Below, piece by piece: positions 51,522 to 62,801 of a stretch of 64,000 nt of DNA (its first letter is position 1; the number at the start of each line of letters is the position of its first letter). The notes beneath the pieces are model-generated. The model made no database searches, was not told where the DNA came from, and saw nothing but the letters and a program-made list of their open reading frames with translations. A program made the translations under genes and the position numbers. This DNA comes from Unio delphinus. Lineage: Eukaryota > Mollusca > Bivalvia > Unionida > Unionidae. Location of the stretch: positions 3,341,501 through 3,405,500 of the forward strand of contig JAQISU010000070.1 of NCBI GenBank assembly GCA_029339505.1, written 5' to 3'.

Positions 51522-51616
51522 ACGTTTCGCCCATGGACGTTTTGGCCCAAGACATTTCGCCCCACTTCAATGGACATTTCGCCCCATGGACGTTTCGGCC
51601 CACATCAATGGAAATA
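51522..51616. repeat. Left terminal inverted repeat of the MULE
   Basis: Begins ACGTTTCGCCCATGG and ends ACATCAATGGAAATA. Inverse of the right end apart from an extra internal unit there. Confidence 0.88.
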
Positions 51617-52849
51617 CCTTCACTACCATTACACTATTGTCTTCATTTTACTTTAGGGGCCTACCGTTAAGATTTAAATTATTAAATTCTCAGATTTCAA
51701 TTACATTCAGCATGCCGTTATATCAGACAATATTTTCCCTTTTTTCTTCATTGATCTAATAAGATTAATCAGAAATTAATCTATCGTTTACAGTGATCAA
51801 TTTCTATATGGCAGTACTTTTATTTTCGCTGTTACACAAGCTGATGAAAACCATTTTTTTTTTTACCGTTTGTAGGAAATTGACATATCGCCACTTATCA
51901 ATCATGCTGTTCGTTTACCCAATCAGCGAGCGTAATTTTTTTCAAGATCGGTTTAATTTGCTTTTCATCTCTTGCCATTTATTGGCATTGTTACTTTGGA
52001 TTTTTTAAAACTAGCTATAAATCTGATCTAATTACTCGACTGAACTGCTGACAGAAACAGTCCAAATTAATGTACTTCATTTCTATATCCCGAAGATTCT
52101 TCATTACATCTTTTCAAAGCTGTGCACATAATAGCCCGATATATCGCGAACAACGAGAAACACCGGGGGGGGGGGGAGGAATGTTAATTTTAATTAACAA
52201 TAACGAGATATAAAAATGGTTTCTGATATTTATTTTTTTGAAATATGAGGCATGTATTTGTATTTTTAAATCAACACACATAACTAGTCAAAATTGCACT
52301 TCAATACAGGTTAGAAGTGTCAAATTGTGATGTGCAAAAGTATACTTCTAAACAGTAACTATCTATGATTTTAAAAAAAAATGCATTTAAGTAAAACATC
52401 TGCTACTAAAATAAGAAATTGAAATACAAATACAATAATAATAATAATAATAATAATAATGAGGACTTTATAGAGCGCCTAATCTTTAGAAGCTCTAAGC
52501 GCTCTACAGCATTAGACAACTGCTCTGATCCCTTGCCAAAGACCCTTTCCAAGTCAACAACAAATGAAGTTACTTTCGATTCAGACTGAAAAACCTGAAA
52601 ATGGAAGGGAAAAAGTAAAACTATTCATGGACATACTGAAATTCAGTATAGTTTAGTGTCTTTTATTTGCTTGTACAATAATTAATTTGATAACCGATTT
52701 TCTAAATCACTTTTTGATCTGGACGTGTATATTTAGGATAAATAAATTGAAAATATATTTTATATGATAAAATACTGTTCGTTATTTTACACATTAATTT
52801 ATTAAAGTAATTATCTTAATCCTCTCTCATCCTCAGTACACACACACAC
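51617..52849. other. Inside MULE; no gene seen
   Basis: Where the catalytic half of the transposase should be, only AT-rich sequence is visible. It includes a G9 run (52,167), an (AAT)n run with the GAGGACTTTATAGAGCGCC repeat (52,434-52,520) and a short (AC)n. Confidence 0.65.
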
Positions 52850-53129
52850 CTTTTTTGTAATGTCTCGTCTTCTGTCCCGACATGATGCAAAAACACAGCG
52901 GTATCTGCTTCAAGTCAACACCTGATCTCACAAATCCATGTATAGATAGCAGTTGATAAAATGGTTTCTTTACTAATTTGAATGTGCCATCAATATACCA
53001 TGTTTTGGTCATTCCGAGAAGCTCCAGCTGTTTGTTAGTGGCAAAGATCAGGTGACGCTTCCTGCCAACGACGACATCAAATCTAAAGAACGGTTCACTG
53101 ATGGTCGTGTTAAGAAATCCGTCGTCAAG
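52850..53129 (-). pseudogene. MULE transposase exon (N-terminal catalytic part)
   Basis: Open exon bounded by an acceptor (ATTCCAG) and a possible GTGTGT donor. Encodes [28 protein letters not shown] and KQIPLCFCIMSG, the usual sequence around the first catalytic Asp (in DGTF) of MULE transposases. The exon ends shortly after. No downstream exon with the second Asp and Glu was found before the element's end. Confidence 0.83.
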
Positions 53130-53158
53130 CTGGAATATATATATATATATATATCAAG

Positions 53159-53194
<36 letters not shown>

Positions 53195-53231
53195 CAGCTT
53201 GACGACGGATTTCTTAACATATTCCAAGCTG

Positions 53232-53290
<59 letters not shown>
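53130..53290. repeat. (TA)n arrays with inverted exon-edge duplications
   Basis: TA runs broken by AAGCTGGAATAT / ATATTCCAGCTTGACGACGG copies in both orientations. The second is a copy of the neighbouring exon edge, so a palindrome arose here. Confidence 0.9.
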
Positions 53291-53323
<33 letters not shown>

Positions 53324-53494
53324 ATAAAGATACAAGAAACAGAACGGTTCTTTAAGAGAATGCTCGATAATACTTGGCAGAATGTTATAAATAGAAATAA
53401 ATAACACGTAGAGTACGAATTAATATATATAGAGAAAAAAATTTAAAATACAATGCAACCACAGATTTTATACAGAAAAAAATCATTCACTTAC

Positions 53495-53680
53495 AGTAAA
53501 CGTAAAATCTCTGGGATCTTCTGGTCTGGTTGCGGACCTGGTCCGGTTGACCATTTTAACTAGGTTCGTCTCAGCAACCCTGGATGCCTCAGATTGTAAT
53601 GGTTCTCCATGAACGTCTATAGCCTCATTAACCAGTGCATGGGCTGTTTCAAACAAATTATTCTTCCCTAATAACTTGGC
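53495..53680 (-). pseudogene. MULE gene exon (linker between FLYWCH and transposase)
   Basis: 186-bp open exon with an ATTTAG acceptor and a GTAAGT donor. Encodes FETAHALVNEAIDVHG and NRTRSATRPEDPRDFTF, the linker typical of FLYWCH-MULE proteins. Confidence 0.78.
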
Positions 53681-53995
53681 CTAAATGAAAACAAAACCTT
53701 ATATAGTATATGGATGGATGGATGGACAGATATTTGTATGGATATATGAGTGACGAAATTTTGTCATTATTGGCACAGTATAACTTTTCAATACTGCATA
53801 GTTAATATAGCAGAACGATTGGAAGACGAAGATCAACATAATCTCGTTTAATGTAGACAATAAAGCGATATTTCTGGATTTAGCATACATTAATTATAAG
53901 TAAATTGATTAAAATTTAACCAACATATACTGTTAATAATATATTGATAGAATAGACCAAGTATTTATACAGATTAATCATGTTCTGCAAAATAC

Positions 53996-54308
53996 CTCGG
54001 TTTTGATTTTAACGGCTGCTAACAACCCAGGAGTGGCAGTGTGGCTATGGCTCAGATGACTTGGCAAAAAGTCGGCTTCTGTCTGTCGCACGGTTGCAGG
54101 GCATTGCGTATTCTTCCCACGCACGCTACAACGCCATTCGATGGTTCCATTCTTTAGCTCACGCTTAACAACAAAACTATATCCAGCACTATATATTAAT
54201 TTCCTTTTTCCTGGAGTGGATCCTGAAGCTACTACTTCAAAGGTTATACTATCCTCAGAATCCACTGGCACTGCCACTTCTCTATAAACAGTTTCATTCC
54301 TAACTGAC
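53996..54308 (-). pseudogene. MULE gene exon with FLYWCH zinc finger
   Basis: Encodes a FLYWCH domain: GYSFVVKREL, EWRCSVRG, CPATVR and the closing HLSHSHTA, so the C-x(n)-C-x(n)-HxH ligands are present. Preceded by a CCTTTCCTCAG acceptor and followed by a GTATTT donor. FLYWCH fingers bind DNA and are commonly fused to MULE transposases in animals. Confidence 0.85.
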
Positions 54309-54457
54309 CTGAGGAAAGGAGAAAAATCGTGATTATCAAAAAAAAAAGAAGAATATTTTACACGCACAAAAATTAGTTATGTACATCAATATTACTGAAA
54401 TAAATTGTTTCGAATTTCTGCGCTTTCTTGTCCGCTCCACTTCGCTTTTAAACTTAC

Positions 54458-54586
54458 GCTTCTTCTTCTTATGGTGTCAAAGATCTGTGTGGGCGCTCAA
54501 CGTCAAATGAAGAGATGTCGGTTGCAAATGTTGATGCAGCATCATTGTTGACCGTAAACTCGTTCACTTGTTGATTTCTATCCAGC
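54458..54586 (-). pseudogene. MULE gene exon, contains a stop
   Basis: Between an ATTACAG acceptor and a GTAAGT donor. Reads LDRNQQVNEFTVNND and FDVERPHRSLTP, then TAA (54,469-54,471), so the reading frame is closed here. Confidence 0.6.
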
Positions 54587-54636
54587 CTGTAATTAGAAAT
54601 ATGTATTAACTCGTCAGAAAATGTTGAAAACATATA

Positions 54637-54638
54637 AT

Positions 54639-54713
<75 letters not shown>
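54637..54713. repeat. (TA)n microsatellite in a MULE intron
   Basis: About 75 bp of uninterrupted TA. Confidence 0.96.
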
Positions 54714-54715
<2 letters not shown>

Positions 54716-54802
54716 CCAAGTTGGACTATACCGAATATGGTATTTACACATAAAGACGTATACAAGCACCCGTACGATTTTAATAAATAAAATAACATTC
54801 AC

Positions 54803-54951
54803 CTTGTCGAAATATCATCTTTATTGATAGAAATCGACGTCAAATTTCTCGTGCTCTCCATCGGCCCCCGTGCTGTACCGGTATACATTTCAAATCTGGC
54901 AGATGTATTTGGTATGCCGCTTAAGTCCATTTCGACATCGTAGTCATCTGC
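54803..54951 (-). pseudogene. MULE gene exon (acidic linker)
   Basis: Open exon with a TTTACAG acceptor and a GTGAAT donor. Encodes ADDYDVEMDLSGIPNTSARF and a further 30 residues. No domain recognised. Confidence 0.6.
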
Positions 54952-55190
54952 CTGTAAACAGTATTAATGTTAAAACGTGTAGCCCAGGAAAAAACAACGA
55001 AATATTTTATACAAGAAACATTATTTTCACTAATCTACCAGCATTTGTGATAGGGAGAAAGTAGGCAGCGTTCCACGTTTTGTTTGCAATTTTTATTTAA
55101 CCGTAGCTTAAATACATCGAATGCGAATGGGAATCAGCTACTGTAGCATGTCTTTATTTTTAAAATATTTCGTTTGTATTGAAATCTTAC

Positions 55191-55223
55191 CTCAGGTTTA
55201 GAACTGCACAGGTCACACATAAA
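55191..55223 (-). pseudogene. MULE gene short exon (end of PHD-like finger)
   Basis: 33 bp between a TTTTTAG acceptor and a GTAAGA donor. Encodes FMCDLCSSKPE, the CxxC that normally closes the N-terminal zinc finger of these proteins. Confidence 0.55.
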
Positions 55224-55496
55224 CTAAAAAGATATCTTTTTACGTCTAAGAAGACCATACTTGTAGCTTGATAAACCTGTAAATAGAAACCATTTCGTAG
55301 TATCAGTTAGTTAATTATATTTGTCTTATGATAACATTTATTTTGAAAGACATTTGGATATACTGAAACACGAACCATAACATGCGAGAAAAGGTCTCTA
55401 GATACATACAATTAATTATAAAAACATGTATTTATTTTGTTATGCCCGTTCAATTACGGAATGATCTATGATGTGGGAATAAATAAATAAACTTAC

Positions 55497-55597
55497 CAGT
55501 ATTTCCACATGCTGTGTTGCCATAGGCCGCAAATATCGCGATCTATGGCTTGCTGGCGACGTGTAACTGGTTTTCTGCAGTAAATGCATGAAGACAT
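55497..55597 (-). pseudogene. MULE gene first exon (PHD-like finger)
   Basis: Starts MSSCIYCRKPVTRRQQ and reaches GLWQH before a GTAAGT donor. A one-base loss after WQHS puts the conserved Cys (ACGNTG in the next frame) out of frame, another sign of decay. Confidence 0.65.
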
Positions 55598-56449
55598 GGT
55601 TCGATCTATTGATTTACGTGATTTTAAAACAACTAGTACCAAGAAAAGGAAATACTGCAATTTATAGAGCCACTGATAAATCTCCATGCAAACACATGCA
55701 CGAGCTTCTATAACAAACAATCTGTTGGACAATGCACTTGAAAAATCCTAATTTTTATCCTACAACTCAGATTTTTATATACTAAGATCAAACGTTTATT
55801 TATATGTCATTATTTTAGTTATTAGTGAACGCCATAACATATGTGCTAAATTGTAATTTCCTTTTCATAAAAGCTAACACGACTTACTCAAAACCCTGGC
55901 AGCAGCTTAATTACCTTGATACCACATTTAGTAGATTATTTAACTATGAAGATCAAAGAAGTTACCTGGCTGTAATTAAGTCCTATTAACACTTGCTGTG
56001 AGCAATAGTGAACGCCAGAACATTTTTTCTTTATGGCACCAGACAAATGCACCCCTACTTATAAAAAAGTTGTTTTATATGTGTATGTTTTCGCCAAACG
56101 TATGTCGTTTGTTTACTTTATAAAATATTTGTGAACAAAAAAAAGTCAGTTTTCCGTGTAGAGACAGCCACTAAGTCAAATTACCCATGTTGTATTATTA
56201 TATTTTCTTTTTGGATACAATCAATACAATGATAATTTGTCATTGTTTTATTATATTAAATTTAATTGGGGATTTTTGCTGTTGTATGCTTGCAGATGTG
56301 TGTCGCTTCTTGCATTACCATTATACTGAGACAGAATTTGGGATTTTTTTTATTGTTTTTATGCTTGCTGGTGTGTGTCGTTTCTCTCATTACATTATAT
56401 TTTTGATCATTTTGTAATGGTTGTGAATTTATATAAATGTCCGATATTT
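55598..56449. other. MULE 5' region; no gene seen
   Basis: Promoter side of the MULE gene. AT-rich, no recognisable frame. Confidence 0.6.
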
Positions 56450-56573
56450 CCATTGATGTGGGCCGAAACGTCCATGGGGCGAAACATCCATTAACCATGT
56501 GGGGCGAAATGTCTATTGAAGTGGGGCGAAATGTCTTGGGCCGAAACGTCCATGGGGCGAAACGTACATAATC
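56450..56573. repeat. Right terminal inverted repeat of the MULE
   Basis: Inverse of 51,522-51,616, with one additional ATGGTTAATGGATGTTTCGC-like unit in the opposite orientation. Confidence 0.88.
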
Positions 56574-56790
56574 CGAGAAAAACCATTCAAGGGTATGATA
56601 AAATATTTAACCAGTTTGGACATTTAAAACGGCACACTAGAATACATACTGGAGAAAACCATGTAAGTGTGAAGTGTGTCCTTAAATGTTTAATCAAAGT
56701 GGAAATTTAAGGCTCCACGTGAGCATTCATACTGGAGAAAAAGTGTGAAGTGTGTGATAAAATAATCAGACGCAGTGTACTGATAAAAAA
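56574..56790 (+). pseudogene. Zinc-finger array 2, segment after the transposon
   Basis: Resumes with the linker (GAGAAAAACCATTC) and carries two to three decayed fingers (IFNQFGHLKRHTRIHTGE, then a shift). Ends near 56,790. Confidence 0.75.
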
Positions 56791-56912
56791 ATAAATACAA
56801 GTATACACAGGTATTTGATTCTGTTCTGACATTGATACTACCAAAAATACGAGTGTAACAAACAAATATGAAGATGTCGGATACGAAAATACGAATGTTC
56901 TGAAGGATTTAA

Positions 56913-57140
56913 AGCAGCAGAGGGGGTGAATCGGACGATTTTTTTTCGACATTTTTGATTGAAGCGTCAAAACGGCAAATAGAGCCTTCCCGCGAAATCT
57001 CATGTTTTAACCAGAAAAAAAATAAGTCTCCATTTGGCAAATAGAGTCTTAGTGATTTTTGTCTGAAAACATGAGATTTCGTTTTCGTTGCTTAACCATA
57101 AATGTCGAAAAAAATCTTCCGATTCACCCCCTCTGCTGCT
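56913..57140. repeat. Element end module (copy E), long palindrome
   Basis: 228 bp. The outer arms AGCAGCAGAGGGGGTGAATC and inverse pair over about 40 bp with few mismatches. Inside, GAAATCTCATGTTTT pairs with AAAACATGAGATTTC, and TTTGGCAAATAGAG-like segments repeat. It could fold into a branched hairpin. Confidence 0.82.
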
Positions 57141-57146
57141 AATGTA

Positions 57147-57818
57147 TTACGGTGATTTCAACCGAATATCAAGTCCGATACGATATCGTGTCCTAGGGTC
57201 TGCTAAATTTATTGTCACAAATCCGTGTGGTTTTGACTGAGCGTGACTAAAGAAATTTCTAAATTGATTATGATTCATATCACCGCTGCACCAGGTCTGA
57301 TGAATATTTCGTAGCGTATGAGTATCAACGCCGTTAAATACACACAACACATTGCAATTATCTCTGATCACTTTTGGTATCTGAGTGTACCGTTGAGTGA
57401 TATATATCACATCAGTGTTTTTATGCCTGCCTCGGCAAAATATTCTAGCAGGATTTTTTTGATTATCTAACATGATATCATCGTATACCACTAAATTGTT
57501 AATACTTCCATCAATAGCATCAATGCTCGGGGCTTCCTCTATATCAGTAATAAATTCAATAATATCATCATCGATTTGAAATTCTTTTGCTTTCTCGTTA
57601 AAATCCTTTAGCACTTCATAGCATCGCTGATCGTCTACACTCGGGGCTATTAAATACAATTTGTTCCATTTCATCCATCTCGTTATCAAATTAAGTAGCA
57701 GTTGTGTCTTTCCACTTCCAGATGGTCCGATTATAATCATTCTAATTGAATTCGGCAACATTTCATGGTGTTTAATAGGTTCCTGTTGTCGGGTAGCTGA
57801 ATAATCAATTATATTCAT
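57147..57818 (-). CDS. Packaging ATPase, copy E
   Basis: 223 residues, open from MNIIDYSATR. Walker A GPSGSGKTQ, Walker B NNLVVYDDIM, TQRYTQIPKVIRDNCN and the THTLRNI block are all present. The last few residues (GLDIRLKSP) differ from the usual LDQIFG because of a small change next to the end module. Most likely functional in sequence. Same role as in copy A. Confidence 0.88.
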   Translation of the reverse strand: MNIIDYSATRQQEPIKHHEMLPNSIRMIIIGPSGSGKTQLLLNLITRWMKWNKLYLIAPSVDDQRCYEVLKDFNEKAKEFQIDDDIIEFITDIEEAPSIDAIDGSINNLVVYDDIMLDNQKNPARIFCRGRHKNTDVIYITQRYTQIPKVIRDNCNVLCVFNGVDTHTLRNIHQTWCSGDMNHNQFRNFFSHAQSKPHGFVTINLADPRTRYRIGLDIRLKSP

Positions 57819-57835
57819 GCCGTTATATATAAATT

Positions 57836-58356
57836 ATGGATCTATATTGTGTGAAGTGTAAAAAACGTACTGGCACAGATGACTTGACAACGATTACAAC
57901 TAAAAAGAACCGATCAGCGCTTTCTGGTAAATGCGTACAATGTAGTACAAAGAAATTTAGATTTGTTTCTAAACCCAAGGGACCTTTAAAAAAAAACGAG
58001 GAGGTGATATCGCAGCCAAATTGGCAAAACTCCCTGGAACCCCATGGGCAAAATACCCCGGAGAAAAGCACCTTCCAGGATATATCTACTGTGGACCCGG
58101 AACCAGATTTGATATCAGACTCAATAATCAAAATCAGCCCCGACCCGGTGAAGAACCAATAAATGCCATTGATAAGGCCTTTCACCTTCATGATGTCTCT
58201 TATAAAAGCAATAATCTGCAACACAGGCATCTAGCAGATGTGAAATTAATTCATGCGTTAAATGCTATTCCTGATAAATCGTTCAAAGAAAAATTGGCTT
58301 CATTTTTGATAAAATCGGCTATGAAAAGTAAATTGATGTTAGGTGCTGGTAATTAA
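57836..58356 (+). CDS. Zinc-ribbon/PLA2-like protein, copy E, with frame change at A AAA AAC
   Basis: The zero frame starts MDLYCVKCKKRTGTDD and carries both CxxC pairs, then a basic linker, and stays open to 58,162. The -1 frame, entered at 57,991-57,997, holds GGDIAAKL, the calcium loop YCGPGTRFD, the catalytic HLHDVSYKS and ends KLMLGAGN at 58,356 without a stop. Both frames are intact, which differs from the random decay elsewhere in this copy. The enzyme type is the parvovirus VP1-like PLA2, which hydrolyses membrane phospholipids during entry in parvoviruses. Its role here is inferred. Confidence 0.77.
57991..57997 (+). promoter_or_regulatory. Candidate -1 frameshift site A AAA AAC (copy E)
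   Basis: Register relative to ATG 57,836 is X at 57,991, AAA at 57,992-57,994 and AAC at 57,995-57,997. A stem CCTGGAA/TTCCAGG and a CCCATGGG palindrome lie 35-85 bases downstream. Same site as in copy A. Confidence 0.5.
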
Positions 58357-58363
58357 TAACAAC

Positions 58364-59308
58364 ATGGAATCTATTTATTATTCCCCAAGAGGATACTGGA
58401 GGGGTAAATCAGCAATCCATAAACTCGCTAGCGCTGCAAAAGTGAAAAAACCCACTGCGGCTCATTGGTTATCTAAACAGGCACTATGGCAGATTTATCT
58501 ATCACCGCCTAAACAAATTAATTTCTCGCATTTTGATGTGACTGTCCCTAATGAAGTTCATCAGGCTGATATATTATTTCTGCCACATGATAACGGTTAC
58601 AAATACGCTTTAACCGTAGTTGATATTGCAAGTCGATACAAAGAAGCAGAACCGTTAAAAACAAAATCAGCCACTGAAGTGGCTTCTGCATTTGAAAAGA
58701 TTTATCGAAGGAGCCTTCTGCACTGGCCAAATCTATTACAAATTGATCCTGGCAAAGAATTTCAGGGTGCAGTCTTATCAACAATGAAACATCATAATGT
58801 CACTATCAGACGGGGGCATACTGCGCTACATCGTGATCAGGCAATTGTTGAACTGTTTAATAAAACCCTTGCTGAGCGGTTATTTGGATATCAATACGCA
58901 AAAGAATTCATCCAAGAAAAAAGATCCCGTGAATGGGTTAAAAGATTACCAGCTGTGATTACCGCACTGAATAATGAGATTACTAAAACAATTAATTTGA
59001 AACCTATCAACGCGATTAAAAAGAAGTCAATACCTGAAAAACCACAAAAAGATTTCAAAGAACCAATTCTTGGTAGTAATATCACTGTTAGGTATTTATA
59101 CGAACCAGGAGAGCTTGAGGGTGGCAGAAAAAGGGCTACTGATCCTATTTGGAGTGTTACTGTACACAAGATATCTAGTATAACACGATCTACGGGTAGA
59201 CCTCCAATCTATAAACTGGATTCAACTGCCCCTCAACGAGGATTTATTTACTTGACAACAATTACAAGTGATACCCGAGGATACTCAATTGCCACCACGG
59301 GGTCTTAA
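58364..59308 (+). pseudogene. DDE integrase, copy E, frameshift near the C-terminus
   Basis: Opens at MESIYYSPRGYWRG and runs without a break through the catalytic core (HQADILFLP, QIDPGKEF, AIVELFNKT) and most of the C-terminal domain. A one-base change near 59,245 shifts the last 25 codons. The core is complete, so activity cannot be excluded. Confidence 0.85.
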
Positions 59309-62300
59309 CTAGCACCGTTGCGTCTATTGCACTCAAGACAAGTCAACATCACATTGTTTCTGACATGACCGAGATTGTTATTTTTTCTGTCAACGGTAAA
59401 TTGGCTAGGATCTTTATCCGAATACTGCCAACGCATTATACAATTGCAACTTGCGCAGTGATTATTCTGTTGTTGCTTCAAAGTGATTATTAATTCAGCA
59501 TCAATATCAAATTCTCGTTGTTTTTTTTTTTCGTCTTGTTGTTTGTAACCGGAGAGTTTTTTATCAATAATTTTAACACCAATATCATCCATTGTGGTGT
59601 CATTATCATCTAAAACAATTCTTCGAAGTTGATTTATTTTTCGTACTCTGGATACTGCAAGATAGACTAAATTTGACCATTCGATGCGATTATCTACCAT
59701 CCAAATAATTGTATCCGATATAGTCAATCCCTGTGAAGAATGTATTGTTGCAGCGTATCCTAGCGTCCATGGGGATTTATTAGCACGCAATGCATCTTCA
59801 ACGACATTGATATCAACCAGCACAATATCATTTAATACCAGAATTTGTTTTTGAAATCCTTCGGATTTTGGGCCTGGAATATCAGCTTCAATATTCTGTT
59901 TTCGTGCATCCGAAGGCCTATAACAAAGAGGCACTGGAAGTGTTGCAAATTTTTGTTGATGCAATTCAAATAACTTCATCTGAAGTGTGTCCCTGACTAT
60001 TTTTCTACTTGCAATTATCAAATCATTTGGTCTCCATGCTTCCCAAAACTCATTCATTGGAGTTTCCGAAATTATTTCACGCGCTATTTCACACTGGATT
60101 TTATCCGGTTGTAATCTAATTAGTTTCTTAAATTATTTTAATTCATTATCAAGTGATCTATGATCGGTATCAATTTCTTCATAATAGTCTACAAAACCCT
60201 TTAGCCATTCATGGGGGGATGCACCGACAAATGGTGGTGGTTGGCCGTGATCACCGCACATGACGATTTTTGTATTTTTCAATAACAACCACTCAAGAAA
60301 TATTTTTAATACATCTTCTGACACTGTGTCTATTTCATCCCAAATGATAATTTCAGGAATAAATTTCTCTCCCATGCGCTCAGGAGTCCATTTATCTCCC
60401 TTCCATCGGAAAAAACTGTGATAGGTACAGGCATTTACCCCTCTCTGTATCATTTCTCTTGCAAGTCTGTGAGTCGGTGTTAGCACAATCATATTTGATT
60501 TCCCACGAAATAACTCAATTGCCCGGGTTGTTTTTCCTGACCCACCACAGCCGTTTAAATGAACTGTTTTATATCTACAGATTGGATCAGAACACGGTGG
60601 TGCATTAGAAAATTCTGAACACTGATTGCTTTCTAAATAATTATTTTCAATTGTAACGTCTGCTGATTGAATATAATCATGAAGCATTTCCCGCTTAATT
60701 CTCCATGACCCCCAATTCTCGTTGCCAGTAGCCTTAAAATCAGCCATTTTGCTATTTATGTAAAATGAATCAGTGGCAACTCTAACTGCGGTGTTAGGAA
60801 ATTTATTGATCATCGAAAACAGATTAATAGAAGCATAACCAAGCATAGAAGCTCTCAAATGTGTGTACTGCGGATTGTATCCATCATTGTAAGTAACAAT
60901 TGTACCCAATTTGGTTCCATCGGACAGAAATGCGTCTTTACGATTGACATATAGGCCTTTATTCGTTAAATCCGCGATTACAAAATCGTATTCAGCATTG
61001 TCTATAATTAACCGTGAAGAATATCTTGTATTATCGTATTTACCACCCTGAGTGAATTTACCGATTATTCTTCGTCCAAGATCTTTTGCTTCATTGTTTC
61101 TGATTTCAAATAACTGTTTGGACCAATCCATGATTTGTTGTTCACTGAAATTTGGAAACAGTTTTCGCTGTTCACTAATTATTTTTTCTAGATCAGGTTG
61201 TGGTAACCAGACTGATTTCTGTGCTCGATAGGATATAATTGCTTCACTGACAATTAATGATTTTAACATCTTACAATCAAGCATATACCGTAATAACACT
61301 ATTGGCATCCAGTGTTTTTCAGACATGTGTTTACCAATCCAAAGATAACTACACGGATGAAGTCCTGTAGCCATTTCAAATGATACTACACAAGCGAATC
61401 CTGTTAAATCAAAATCAGGCAGTGGTCCATTAATCACAACACGGGTCATTTCGTGTGTGGGGTGTCCAAATCGTTTAAAATATTTCTCGCATTTTCCATA
61501 CCCAAGAAAACTTCCTGGATAACACGCAATCATATCAACTGAAATAACGGTTTCAGGGTCGTATTTTGTATTCCATAACCCTCCATGGCTGTATTCAAGA
61601 CAGGACAATCTGACATTTGATAAAAACTCACTTCTCGTTGGTTTCCACGCGTTTTTCTTCCTAGCAAAATGTGCTGCAATTGATGGTAGTGTAAAACAGT
61701 TTGCTAATAATTGATCGTTGTCTTCCCCCTCCAGTGAAAACTCACTAGCTAGTTTTTTCATTTGATTATGCAGCTCTTCAGTACGGTACAATTCTCCGTT
61801 GGGCCTTACAAACTGATCAAATCTACATTCCTCGTCTGAAGTACTATGAAATAGCCACATTGACACAGGATCGTTTTTACTCAAATGGTAAAAAGCATCA
61901 AATAATTTCTGCTCTGAAAAAAACTCTTCTGTTCCAAACAGATATTTTACGGTTCTATCCCGTGGGAATATTGTTACTGCAGATGACCACGCATGTTCGT
62001 TATGATCAATAATCTGTATTGGGGCTCCTTTTGATTTATATTTCGATTCGTATAATACTTATCCGGTTATTGTCGTTACTGATATTGGAAATCTCAATGA
62101 TGTTTCTAATTTAGTTATATCCTGAATTGTTGCCCCATTCTCCTTTACCGTTAATTCCCATTTGGTTATTTTTTTTCGTCTTAGATCAGTTAGTTTCTTT
62201 CCCCGGGGCGCATTTGTGAAGTGTTCCATTATTCGTGTTGCTACACAATTGACCCTTGACGAAGAATATTTCATGGGTGCTAGTTTTGCAATATCAGGTT

Positions 62301-62759
62301 TGTCATTGAGCGGATATATCCCGTAAACAACTGCTGTGACAGGATAAGATCTTTCGTAGTATGGTTTGTCAATTCCAGTCAAAATTCCTGGTTTTGAATC
62401 CTGAGTCACAGTGACAGTTTTTTGTCCTTGAGAATAGGCTCGTATTTGTCCATAATAATCCTATTTCCATCATCACGGATAAGGAATTTTATTCGAAAAA
62501 AATTTCTTTCTTCCCCAAGATTTGAGATTATCACTGCTTCTTTTTCATCATTCATGGTAGCGTCAACAACACCATCAATTCGAAATGTTGACCAACAGTG
62601 AGATGCCCCATCACGCTTGAATTCATTAAAACAGTCTCTGATTTTACTAATCATGGTTCTATCAAGAATTTTATTCTTTGGTGTATCAGAAACTCTATCA
62701 AGATTGAATTGAACACTTTTCCAGGGCTTAATTTTCGATAATCTCTCAAACTCCTCCAT
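59305..62759 (-). pseudogene. PolB-SF1 helicase-HNH fusion, copy E, three lesions
   Basis: Starts MEEFERLSKIKPW (62,759). A frameshift occurs near 62,406-62,424. A TAA replaces a codon at 62,059-62,061, just after the SVTTITG residues. A second TAA lies at 60,133-60,135, in the segment leading into the RLQPDKIQ region. Otherwise it is full-length, with polymerase motif A (SVDMIACYP), motif C (ATDSFY), Walker A, WDEI, motif III with the usual Gly (GDHGQPPPF), motif V, motif VI and the HNH domain with both Cys pairs. It has no N-terminal repeats. The best comparison for copy A. Confidence 0.9.
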
Positions 62760-62801
62760 ACTATAATTAAAACAAGCATTTAAATGAAAGATTTATGTAT
62801 A

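Larger units (their letters stand above)
51522..56573. mobile_element. Mutator-like (MULE) DNA transposon with FLYWCH-transposase gene, decayed
   Basis: About 5.05 kb with inverted ends of roughly 95-125 bp (51,522-51,616 and 56,450-56,573). The ends are built from repeated ATTTCGCCCC(A) and CGTTTCGGCCCA units. The element lies within a zinc-finger linker: array sequence ends at 51,521 and resumes at 56,574. Minus-strand exons encode a PHD-like finger, a FLYWCH domain and the start of a MULE transposase. The second catalytic part of the transposase was not found, so the element is non-autonomous. The target duplication is not clear. Confidence 0.82.

Noticed and set aside
53052..53407. Open frames rich in Ile-Tyr (also near 54,469-54,827 and 20,209-20,397)
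   Set aside because: They are translations of (TA)n microsatellites.
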